Below are positions 33,638 to 41,550 of a stretch of DNA of 48,879 nucleotides, piece by piece. How positions within the stretch are numbered: the first letter of the stretch is position 1; the number at the start of each line of letters is the position of its first letter. Location: assembly GCA_001784555.1 (NCBI GenBank), contig MFRM01000021.1, forward strand, positions 1 to 48,879, in the 5' to 3' direction. The notes below the pieces were generated by a model, which was not told where the DNA came from, did no database searches, and was given only the letters and a program-made list of their open reading frames with translations. The stretch is from Candidatus Melainabacteria bacterium RIFCSPHIGHO2_02_FULL_34_12. Lineage in GTDB: Bacteria; Cyanobacteriota; Vampirovibrionia; 2-02-FULL-35-15. The position numbers were made by a program, and so were the translations under genes.

Positions 33638-33787
33638 GAGATAGTCGATTTGAAGGGAGGCGTTTTATAAAGTATTAATCATATTAGAAAACAATATAAT
33701 TAAATAGTAAGTCTTGTGAAATGATAATAAATAGATGGTGGCGTAGTAGCTTAATAAAATTTAAAATATAATCCCTTAAATCAAAAA

Positions 33788-35155
33788 ATGACAAGTATCT
33801 TATTTGAAAGAAAACCAAAGACAAGCGGGCTGGAACCATTTGTTATAGCAATGTACTCGATAATTCCAGGCGTTGGTCAGCTTTATAACGGTAAAACAAA
33901 AAAAGGGATCTTATTTCTTTCTGCAACATTTATAAGTTTATTAATGTTATATGGATCAATAAATCCTCCTTCTACTCTTGAATTTGCACTTTTCTTTTTA
34001 ACTGTTGCAAAATTTTTGCTGGGGTTTATATTTAAATTTGATTTTGAACCTTCTCCTGCAGCTGATTTTCTTATAAATTCAATTAAATTTGGAGGTTCAT
34101 TTTCCACCTTGTTGATGATTACCATAATCATTTTCATTATCTACAGTATGGTTGATGCATATCTTGATGCTGATAAAGCACTTCAGAAATTTGACTACAA
34201 AATAATTTCTACCGATTCAACCATGTTCAGATTTTCTGAATCAACTGCAAGTTCATATATAATTCATTCAATTGCATTTGCTCTTTTATTTTTAATAAGC
34301 TTGTTTCTTGTAATTCCTTCCAAAAACAAAGAACAAATTACAGAGATTGAATTTATTCTTCCTCAGATAGAATCAAAAAAACCACCGCCACCTGAAACCA
34401 CAAGAAGATCCACTGTTCAATCAATTGATCAGGGAAAACATGAACCTAAAAAACCTATCTCACCACCACAGCCATCCAAGCCTGCAAGTATGCCACCTGC
34501 AGTCCCAAAAGTAGTTCAACAAATGATAGCTGCCCCGCCTAAACCAGTCAGTCCTCCACAGCCAAAATCAGTTCCAAGACCAGTTCCAAAAGTAGTTGAA
34601 AGACCAGCTCTTACTCAATCACAACCTCAACCTGCCCCAATACAAAATACCCAGACCGTTCAGGATTTGCCAAAAGCTGCACCTGCACCTGAATCTGCAA
34701 GTTCAGAACCTGCTTCTCCCGGCACAACTAATGCAGTTGCAGTTATACCAAGAATACCTGGCGCACCTGGAACTGCGGGTACAGGGAATGTAGGAAATCC
34801 TCCTCCAAATTCCAGACCTCTTGCACCTTCAAGCATTGCAGCAAAAAAAGATATTGATTTTGGACCATACATGAATGAGCTTCAAAGAAGAATAAAACGT
34901 GCCTGGAGACCGCCAAGAGGAAATGAATCAAAAAGAGTTATTGTCACCTTTAAAATAAATAAAGCAGGTGAGCTTTCAAATCTTGCAATAAAAGTAGGAA
35001 GCGAATTTGAGCCTGCAGATAAAGCTGCTATTCTTGCTATACAAGCAGCAGCTCCATTTGCAAGATTACCTGAAGGTGCACCTAATGCTGTCGATATTGA
35101 ATTTACTTTTGATTACAATGTTTTTGGAGCTACTGGTTCATATAGACAATACTAG
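33788..35155 (+). CDS. TonB/TolA-like protein with N-terminal TM2-type membrane domain
   Basis: The N-terminal ~130 residues form a small membrane domain with PGVGQLYNGKTKKGILFL, resembling TM2 domains, and later a further anchor (ALLFLISLFLVI). A long proline-rich linker follows (about 195-350) and the last ~95 residues match the TonB/TolA C-terminal domain (FGPYMNELQRRIKRAWRPPR, then VTFKINKAGELSNL). Neighbouring exbB and exbD, 54 and 753 bases downstream, support a TonB-type role in carrying proton-motive force to outer-membrane partners. A TM2-like domain fused to TonB is unusual. Confidence 0.82.
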   Translation: MTSILFERKPKTSGLEPFVIAMYSIIPGVGQLYNGKTKKGILFLSATFISLLMLYGSINPPSTLEFALFFLTVAKFLLGFIFKFDFEPSPAADFLINSIKFGGSFSTLLMITIIIFIIYSMVDAYLDADKALQKFDYKIISTDSTMFRFSESTASSYIIHSIAFALLFLISLFLVIPSKNKEQITEIEFILPQIESKKPPPPETTRRSTVQSIDQGKHEPKKPISPPQPSKPASMPPAVPKVVQQMIAAPPKPVSPPQPKSVPRPVPKVVERPALTQSQPQPAPIQNTQTVQDLPKAAPAPESASSEPASPGTTNAVAVIPRIPGAPGTAGTGNVGNPPPNSRPLAPSSIAAKKDIDFGPYMNELQRRIKRAWRPPRGNESKRVIVTFKINKAGELSNLAIKVGSEFEPADKAAILAIQAAAPFARLPEGAPNAVDIEFTFDYNVFGATGSYRQY

Positions 35156-35209
35156 AGGATCAAAGATTATTGCTAAATATGTTAAAGTTTTCAAGAAAGG
35201 ATTGAATAT

Positions 35210-35884
35210 ATGGAAGCCACAACTGTACATGGGAATAAGTTTTTGGAGTATTTTTTTGCATTTATGGTGCAAGACTGGTTTGCTTTTTGGCCAATAACCA
35301 TTTGCTCCATACTAACAGTAGCAGTTGTAATTGAAAGGTCCTTATACTACGCAAGAAATAAAAGAGACGTAGCTGTATTCATTCAAAGATTACAAAGGGA
35401 GCTTGAACGTGGAAACCTGGAAGGTGCTCAATCGTTATCAAATCAGCTTGGGGGTGTCATAGGTGAAATTGCTGAAGAAGGCGTTAGATTAATTGCAGTA
35501 GAAAAAGAAGATTTTTCAAGAGCATTTGACATAACTGTAAATATCGTAAGCAGAAAACTGGAAAAGTATCTTGCAATACTTGCCACGATAGGAGCCACAG
35601 CACCGTTTTTAGGATTATTTGGAACTGTAGTAGGAGTAATTGTTACCTTACAGGTACTTGGAGAAGCTGGCGGTCAAACGCAGGAAGTGGTTATAGGAAT
35701 TGCAAAAGCACTTATTGCTACTGGTTACGGTTTAATAGTAGCCATAGTAGCAGTCATCATGAATAATTTTTACAACAACACTGTACGTAGATTTGAAGAA
35801 GATTTTCAGTTATTGAAATTACTTTTTTTAAGTTTTTCTTCAGTATCACCCACACAAAGCGGACAAACCAGTTACAGAAGATGA
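35210..35884 (+). CDS. exbB: MotA/TolQ/ExbB proton channel family protein
   Basis: Inner-membrane proton-channel subunit with three transmembrane helices. The signature is in the second half: ATIGATAPFLGLFGTVVGVIVTLQVLG (about 125-150), then GIAKALIATGYGLIVAIVAVIMNNFY. A Shine-Dalgarno AAGAAAGG sits about ten bases before the ATG at 35210. It is 54 bases from the TonB-like gene and 24 from exbD. It could equally be called tolQ. Confidence 0.9.
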   Translation: MEATTVHGNKFLEYFFAFMVQDWFAFWPITICSILTVAVVIERSLYYARNKRDVAVFIQRLQRELERGNLEGAQSLSNQLGGVIGEIAEEGVRLIAVEKEDFSRAFDITVNIVSRKLEKYLAILATIGATAPFLGLFGTVVGVIVTLQVLGEAGGQTQEVVIGIAKALIATGYGLIVAIVAVIMNNFYNNTVRRFEEDFQLLKLLFLSFSSVSPTQSGQTSYRR

Positions 35885-35908
35885 GGTAAAAGAGATAAAA
35901 GGTGAAAA

Positions 35909-36361
35909 ATGGCATTTGGTAGTGGATCAGGAAATAGACAAACCTTCAGTGAAATAAACATTACGCCACTGACAGATGTTTTTCTTGTTCTTCTTATAAT
36001 AATGATTCTAATTGCTCCTTTAATAAACCAAAGTTCCTTGAAGGTAGAACCTCCTGTTGCTTCTCACGGCAAAGCAGAACAACAAAACAAAACCATTACT
36101 GTCGAGGTAAGCAAAGAAGGCACAATTGCTGTAAACGGCATTAAAGTATCAGACCAAAACACTCCTATAAGCAGAGTACAAGGGCTTGTAAGTAATGCTT
36201 TAAAAAATGAATTTGAAAAAATGGGCACTAAAGATATTCCTGTAGCTGTAAGAGCTGATCAAGAGTCCAGACAAAAATACGTAGTTTCTGTTCTGGATGC
36301 TGCAGCCGGAGTTGGCGTAAAAAAATTAAGAATAGTTACTCTTCAGAATGATAATTATTAG
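35909..36361 (+). CDS. exbD: ExbD/TolR family biopolymer transport protein
   Basis: Single-pass partner of the proton channel. Typical N-terminus FSEINITPLTDVFLVLLIIMILIAPLI, with the proton-carrying aspartate in LTDV. A periplasmic domain follows with LTVEVSKEG-like and VAVRADQESRQKYVVSVLDAA. The length of 150 aa is normal. It completes a tonB-exbB-exbD-type trio. Confidence 0.92.
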   Translation: MAFGSGSGNRQTFSEINITPLTDVFLVLLIIMILIAPLINQSSLKVEPPVASHGKAEQQNKTITVEVSKEGTIAVNGIKVSDQNTPISRVQGLVSNALKNEFEKMGTKDIPVAVRADQESRQKYVVSVLDAAAGVGVKKLRIVTLQNDNY

Positions 36362-36419
36362 CTAGATAAAAATCTTCTTTATTTTCTTTTGTCATGAGAA
36401 AATAAAATAGTATATCAAA

Positions 36420-37193
36420 ATGTCTAAAGAAAAAATAGTAATAAAAATAGGCACAGCCAGCATAAGTTCCAGTAAAGGCAAAGGAATCGATACTTCTATA
36501 GTAAAAGAATTAACCGATGTAATAGCTAACCTTAAGAAAAAAGGACATAAAATAGTTTTAGTTACATCAGGTGCAGTTGCACTTGGTGCCAAAGAATTAA
36601 ATCAAGATTCAAAACCAAAAACTATTCTGGAGAAACAAACAGCAGCTTCAGTCGGACAGGTAAAGCTCATGGAAACCTATGAAAGATTTTTTTCAAGGCA
36701 TAAAATTATAATTGCCCAGATATTATTAACCAGAGACGGATTTGAACAAAAAAATATCTATAAAAATACGAAAGAAACCCTTAGTTCACTTCTCAATATG
36801 GGTGTAGTTCCAATCATTAATGAGAATGATGTTGTTGCAAGTGAAGAAATTAGATTCGGTGATAACGACATATTAAGCGCTCAGGTAAGTAAACTAATTC
36901 ATGCAAACAGACTTATAATTCTCACAGACGAAGATGGGCTTCATGACAGCAACCCTAAAATAAACAAAAATGCAAAGTTAATAAAAGTCGTAAAAAAAAT
37001 TACCCCGAAAATTGAAAAAATGGCGTCAGGAAAAGGCAGCGAGTTCAGCCTAGGAGGGATGAGATCTAAGCTCCAAGCTGCAAAGTTTGCTACATCCTGT
37101 GGAATAAAAACTCACATAATATTTGGCAAGAGACCTAAGAATATATTAGATATTTTAAAAAACAACTATGTGGGTACAACATTTCTGCCTTAA
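36420..37193 (+). CDS. proB: Glutamate 5-kinase, PUA-less form
   Basis: First step of proline synthesis, phosphorylating glutamate. The amino-acid-kinase fold is clear: VIKIGTASIS at the start, VTSGAVALGAKEL, IINENDVVASEEIRFGDNDILSAQV and GMRSKLQAAKFATS. At 257 aa it lacks the C-terminal PUA domain found in many ProB proteins, a known natural variant. proA is not in the window. tatC follows after eight bases. Confidence 0.95.
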   Translation: MSKEKIVIKIGTASISSSKGKGIDTSIVKELTDVIANLKKKGHKIVLVTSGAVALGAKELNQDSKPKTILEKQTAASVGQVKLMETYERFFSRHKIIIAQILLTRDGFEQKNIYKNTKETLSSLLNMGVVPIINENDVVASEEIRFGDNDILSAQVSKLIHANRLIILTDEDGLHDSNPKINKNAKLIKVVKKITPKIEKMASGKGSEFSLGGMRSKLQAAKFATSCGIKTHIIFGKRPKNILDILKNNYVGTTFLP

Positions 37194-37201
37194 CTTAAGC
37201 C

Positions 37202-37966
37202 ATGAAACCAATCTCTACAAAAGATTTAGATCTATACAAAAAAAAGAATCCAGAAGATTCTGAAGAATCAATACTTATGCCACTTTCAGCTCATCTAAAT
37301 GAATTTAGAAATAAAATAATAATATCTCTTATTGCACTTTTTATTACAAGTCTTGGCGGGTTCTATTTAAGCAAGGAAATTATAAGATTATTAACAGCAA
37401 TAGCACCACAAGAAACTCTTTTTTTACAGATAAAACCAGGTGAATTTTTTTTTGCAAGCCTGCGAACTGCTCTATATTTAGGCATTCTTTTATCATCACC
37501 AGTAATTATCTGGCAGATGGGAAGCTTTATTCTTCCTGGATTAAAAGATAAAGAAAAAAGAATTGCAATTCCAATTCTTGCAGGAGCTCCCTCTTTATTT
37601 TGTGTGGGATTAATTTTCGGATATTATTTTGTGGCGCCTTCCATGCTTAATTTTTTGTTTGGGTTTGGGAAAGAAGTTATTTCTACAAGCATAAGCATTG
37701 AAAGTTATTTAAATTTCACCCTTATGATCATGGCTATTTGCGGATTTGCTTTTCTTCTTCCTATAATAATTTTTGCTCTTGCAAATGCAGGAATATTAAG
37801 TTCAAAAACTTTATCCCACAACTGGAGGCAGGCAATATTATCCGGAGTGATTCTGGGCGCCATTCTTACTCCTACGCCAGATCCATTTAATATGGCTATT
37901 GTAAGCGGGATTTTAATTGGTTTATATTTTATTAGTTTTTTAATTTTAAAAGTAACTAATAAATAA
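37202..37966 (+). CDS. tatC: Sec-independent protein translocase TatC
   Basis: Core of the twin-arginine translocon. Six transmembrane helices are visible. The N-terminal motif is LSAHLNEFRNKIIISL (binding the twin-arginine signal), followed by the conserved PGEFFFASLRTALYLGILLSSP and a later FAFLLPIIIFALANAGILSS. The length of 254 aa is normal. No tatA is adjacent. The presence of Tat fits the respiratory genes in the window. Confidence 0.93.
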   Translation: MKPISTKDLDLYKKKNPEDSEESILMPLSAHLNEFRNKIIISLIALFITSLGGFYLSKEIIRLLTAIAPQETLFLQIKPGEFFFASLRTALYLGILLSSPVIIWQMGSFILPGLKDKEKRIAIPILAGAPSLFCVGLIFGYYFVAPSMLNFLFGFGKEVISTSISIESYLNFTLMIMAICGFAFLLPIIIFALANAGILSSKTLSHNWRQAILSGVILGAILTPTPDPFNMAIVSGILIGLYFISFLILKVTNK

Positions 37967-37986
37967 AAGTTGATTTTATTGTCAAA

Positions 37987-39384
37987 TTAATTTCCGTATA
38001 TTCTAAACATAAAACCAATTCCAAAAATAATGCTCAATAATCCAGATAAAATACCACTGAATCTTATGTAAGTTTTAAATCTGTTTCCATTAGACAGACT
38101 TGAATCAAAATAAAATAAAACTATAATATTTAGAAGCAACCAGAGTGTAAGAAAATCAGCAAGATACCGCATGTTTACATATTGATAAGCTAACAGTGAA
38201 ACAAAATTTATAAATGCAGGAATACTGATGATTATAAATTCTGTAAAAGGAAATGGTGTTTTTTCATGATTTTGAGTCTGAGTATTTAGAATATCATTCT
38301 TAAAAAATAAAAGTGACGAGATTAAAATGAATGGAACACCATAAAACAATCCTGCAAACTTTTCTACTGCTTCACGAATATACGTACGAGGATGCCACTG
38401 ATGTAAAGAGAGGTAAGGAAACTGGCAATTTACAGTAACTGGATTTAAAAGATATGTGTATAAGTTAGGAATTATATTTTCAATACCGGCTCTGGATAAA
38501 AAACCAGTCAATTGATAATGATTTCCGGTCTCAAAAATATTTTCAAATCTTATGTAATTATAAAACATTAACATCATAAGGCAAAACAAAAAAGGACCTA
38601 TTAAAGATAAAAGTTTTAAAAAAGTAAATCTGTTCTTTTGTCTTAGAACTACTGCACAAAAAAATGCAATTAATATTATGGCTGAACTTAAAAAATAAAA
38701 TCTGGCTCCAACAGATAGTCCTAAAAATAAACTTCCCAAGAAAAGATAGTTTAGACTTTCTTTATTTGCAGCTCTACATAAAAAATAAACTGCTCCTGTA
38801 AGGAAAAAACAATCACAGGCAATAGCAATCTGATAGATAGCAGGAATATAGATTAAAAAAGGTGCCATGTTAGCAAAAGCCAGAACTAATATTACAAAAA
38901 ACTCAAGCCATACAGGGACGTTTTTAAAATATATTTTCCTTAAATATGAAATTAATAAAACAGCAAAGATTAGAGTACCAGACATAAATATAAAATTTGC
39001 AAGTCCGGCTGGAAGATTATAGCCACTAAAAAAGTAAAAAAGAGGCAAATATAAAACAACAACAGGAGTAGGACCAAAATAAAGATAAAGCTTATTTTTA
39101 TAAAGAGAAAGATCTTGATAGCCGCTATTCCTGAATGGGAAATTATCAATCGGGTCATATGGATTTTTTAATGCAAGCAGACCCTTTGGTACTGGATATG
39201 GCATCTCTATTTTTCCTTGAGCAAACCCTGAGGCAAGAACATTATAGTAAGAATAAGCATATACAGCTTGGCCGAATTTTAATGTTCCGTGAGTCGCAAT
39301 AAAAAAATAAATAACCAAAATCAAAAAAACCAATATGGTCGTTGATTTTTTATAATTTTCCTTTAAATATATTTCAAAACTCAT
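37987..39384 (-). CDS. Polytopic membrane protein, possibly a GT-C glycosyltransferase
   Basis: About ten to twelve hydrophobic segments, with a first helix at residues 17-32. An early loop (about 50-115), rich in aromatic, proline and acidic residues (PYPVPKGLLALKNPYDPIDN), lies where GT-C type mannosyltransferases have their catalytic loop. This resemblance is weak and no DxD is clearly placed. It is followed by trpC on the same strand, with no obvious functional link. Confidence 0.6.
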   Translation of the reverse strand: MSFEIYLKENYKKSTTILVFLILVIYFFIATHGTLKFGQAVYAYSYYNVLASGFAQGKIEMPYPVPKGLLALKNPYDPIDNFPFRNSGYQDLSLYKNKLYLYFGPTPVVVLYLPLFYFFSGYNLPAGLANFIFMSGTLIFAVLLISYLRKIYFKNVPVWLEFFVILVLAFANMAPFLIYIPAIYQIAIACDCFFLTGAVYFLCRAANKESLNYLFLGSLFLGLSVGARFYFLSSAIILIAFFCAVVLRQKNRFTFLKLLSLIGPFLFCLMMLMFYNYIRFENIFETGNHYQLTGFLSRAGIENIIPNLYTYLLNPVTVNCQFPYLSLHQWHPRTYIREAVEKFAGLFYGVPFILISSLLFFKNDILNTQTQNHEKTPFPFTEFIIISIPAFINFVSLLAYQYVNMRYLADFLTLWLLLNIIVLFYFDSSLSNGNRFKTYIRFSGILSGLLSIIFGIGFMFRIYGN

Positions 39385-39415
39385 AAGTAATTTTAATTAC
39401 TTTTTTCTTTTCTTA

Positions 39416-40234
39416 TTAAATTTTAATCAGTTCTCTCGTTGCTTTTTCAATATTAACAGACTTAATTAGATTTTCTCCAACCAAAAAACCATAAACATCA
39501 TATTCCATAAGTAAAAGAATGTCTTTGTTTGTAAAAATTCCGGATTCGCTAATAACAATTTTATTCTTTAAATCCTTTTTGTACTTTTGAACTAGTTTTA
39601 TAGTGGTATTTAAATTTGTTTCAAAGGTTTTTAAATTACGATTATTAATTCCTACCGTGGACATGCCGTGGCATGTCCCTACAAGATTTAATGCAATCTC
39701 CATTTCTCTTTCGTCATGTACCTCTATTAACGTACTGATTTCATTTTCACAGGCAATTTCATATAAATCACGCAGTAGGGGCGTTGCGTGTAACGCCCCT
39801 ACGATTAATAAAATACAATCCGCTCCATTATAAACAGATTCATAAATTTGATACGGATCGACAATAAAATCTTTTCTTAAAATCGGCAAATCAACTATTT
39901 TTTTTACATCTTTAATAAAGGTTAAATTACCTTGAAAATATTTTTCATCCGTTAGGATCGAAAGGCAGGTTGCACCCCCTGCTTTATATGCTTTTGCAAT
40001 TTCAATTGGATTAAAATCTTTTTTAATTACGCCTTTTGAGGGAGATGCTTTTTTTATTTCTGCAATCAGTACAATTTCTTTTTTACTGATTTTCTCTTTT
40101 GTTACTTGATAGAAATTTCTTTTTTTTATTTCATTTTGATCAATTGATTTTCTTAATGTGTCAAGCGGCAAATTATTTTTCGCACATTCAATTTCTTTTT
40201 TTTTATGAGCAATTATTTCTTCGAGGATGTTCAT
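39416..40234 (-). CDS. trpC: Indole-3-glycerol phosphate synthase
   Basis: Tryptophan pathway enzyme of TIM-barrel fold. Key residues are visible: LIAEIKKASPSKGVI, LRKDFIVDPYQIYES, TLIEVHDERE, VGINNRNLKTFE and ISESGIFT. Two palindromic elements lie within the coding sequence: one encodes GTCHGMST before VGINNRNL, the other GALHATPL after CILLIV. Barrel core motifs remain intact. The start ATG overlaps the sat stop by four bases, a junction next to a single octamer unit. No other trp genes are nearby. Confidence 0.94.
   Translation of the reverse strand: MNILEEIIAHKKKEIECAKNNLPLDTLRKSIDQNEIKKRNFYQVTKEKISKKEIVLIAEIKKASPSKGVIKKDFNPIEIAKAYKAGGATCLSILTDEKYFQGNLTFIKDVKKIVDLPILRKDFIVDPYQIYESVYNGADCILLIVGALHATPLLRDLYEIACENEISTLIEVHDEREMEIALNLVGTCHGMSTVGINNRNLKTFETNLNTTIKLVQKYKKDLKNKIVISESGIFTNKDILLLMEYDVYGFLVGENLIKSVNIEKATRELIKI
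39652..39682. repeat. Palindromic element 1 inside trpC
   Basis: GGACATGCC at 39659-39667 and GGCATGTCC at 39670-39678 form a perfect inverted repeat with a two-base centre, flanked by TACCGT and CTACAAG. Similar in sequence to the element between uvrB and the aldolase-like gene. Compared with other TrpC proteins, the segment adds about four residues before the VGINNR motif. Confidence 0.75.
39775..39802. repeat. Palindromic element 2 inside trpC
   Basis: GTAGGGGCGTT at 39775-39785 and AACGCCCCTAC at 39792-39802 are perfectly complementary arms of 11 bases with a six-base loop. The encoded protein segment (after CILLIV) is about one residue different in length from other TrpC proteins, so it looks like a replacement of an existing loop. 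It uses the same GTAGGGGC... start as the palindrome near 48738. Confidence 0.85.
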
Positions 40235-41415
40235 TTTTTCGCCGGTTCTGTGACACGCATACTATCTATTAAAATCTTAGCGATTTCAGGGCGGGTAAAT
40301 TCTACCGGTGGGATTTCTCCATTTTTCAACATTTCTCTTACTTTTGTACCGCTTAATGTAATGTGGTTTGATTTATCATGCGGACATGTTTTAAAGGATG
40401 CCATTTCTCCACATGATTTACAGTAAAAACTATGTTCAAAAAATAAAAGATTTATTCCTAATTCACCAGACGCAAGCTCATCAAATATTTTTTGTGCATC
40501 ATAAGTACCATAGTAATTCCCCACTCCGGCATGATCACGTCCTACTATAAAGTGAGTACACCCGTAATTTTTTCTGATTATTGCATGAAGAACAGCCTCT
40601 CTCGGTCCTGCATATCTCATGCTGGCAGGCATAATACAAAGCAAGGTTCTATCCTTAGGAAAGTATTTTTCCAGGATTTCTTTATAACATTTCATTCTGA
40701 TATTTGCCGGAATATCATCTCCTTTTGTTTCTCCCATAGTCGGGTGAAGCATAAGTCCGTCAACCGTCTCCAGAGCAACCTTTAAAAGATATTCATGAGC
40801 TCTATGAACCGGGTTTCTGGTTTGAAATGCCACAATACGTTTCCAGCCTTTTTGAATAAAGATTTCTCTGGTTCCTTTGCAGGCAAGATTATATTCAGGG
40901 AATTCATCATAAGTATGTTTTAAAACTTTTATATCACCTGAGAGAAAGTATTTCCCTGCTTCAAATAAATATTTAACAGCAGGATGGTTTAAATCAGATG
41001 TTTTAAAAACACATTCTGCTTCTTTTTTCAAATCCGGCTCATATATTTCATTTAAAGTTAAAATTGCAACTGGTTCATTTAATTCATCTTTCAGAACAAT
41101 TTCTTTTTTATTTTTTATATTTTCATAATCTGTTTTATTTACCTGCAAAGTTATCGGAATAGGCCAAATAAGTCCGTTACTTAAACGCATTTTTTCTACA
41201 ATGGATTCATAATCTTTTTTACATACAAAACCCTTTAAAGGACTAAATGCACCTATTGCAAACATTTCAATGTCACATAAAACTCTTTTTGATACCGTTA
41301 ATGCTGGCAGGCTATTTATCTTTTGTTTTAAGCTTTCCAGCTCACTCATTTCACAAAAACAATTAACTAAAGCTCCTCCATGCGGCAAATTACTTTCTTT
41401 TTTATTATCCTTCAT
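40231..41415 (-). CDS. sat: Sulfate adenylyltransferase
   Basis: Forms adenosine 5'-phosphosulfate from ATP and sulfate (ATP sulfurylase). The signature QTRNPVHRAHEYL is at about residues 185-197 and HFIVGRDHAGVG follows. The C-terminal portion holds a CKSCG...CPHD zinc-binding region as in bacterial homodimeric enzymes. The length of 394 aa is normal. The final residues (TEPAKK) include one octamer unit. Its TGA overlaps the trpC ATG. cysD/cysN-type genes and an APS reductase gene are not in the window. Confidence 0.95.
   Translation of the reverse strand: MKDNKKESNLPHGGALVNCFCEMSELESLKQKINSLPALTVSKRVLCDIEMFAIGAFSPLKGFVCKKDYESIVEKMRLSNGLIWPIPITLQVNKTDYENIKNKKEIVLKDELNEPVAILTLNEIYEPDLKKEAECVFKTSDLNHPAVKYLFEAGKYFLSGDIKVLKHTYDEFPEYNLACKGTREIFIQKGWKRIVAFQTRNPVHRAHEYLLKVALETVDGLMLHPTMGETKGDDIPANIRMKCYKEILEKYFPKDRTLLCIMPASMRYAGPREAVLHAIIRKNYGCTHFIVGRDHAGVGNYYGTYDAQKIFDELASGELGINLLFFEHSFYCKSCGEMASFKTCPHDKSNHITLSGTKVREMLKNGEIPPVEFTRPEIAKILIDSMRVTEPAKK
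40240..40247 (-). repeat. Single octamer unit at the sat-trpC junction
   Basis: One CGCCGGTT unit at 40240-40247 encodes the EPA of the sat C-terminus, two codons before the sat stop. The stop overlaps the trpC start (ATGA). A single unit could be chance, but it matches the NRRTGEPA frame of the longer arrays. Confidence 0.5.
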
Positions 41416-41550
41416 AATTTTTTATCTCAAAAGCCAAAAGACCAGTTTATTTTATCGTATTTTTGTTATCCTTTAATAAATATGGAAGTAAAGACTAAAG
41501 CCATATAACGTGGAACACGGCTAAAATAAACTAGAGCAATCTTAAAAACT

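Noticed and set aside
35007-35297. Plus-strand open frame of 96 codons between the TonB-like gene and exbB
   Set aside because: It overlaps the ends of two well-supported genes and has a leucine-rich shadow composition.
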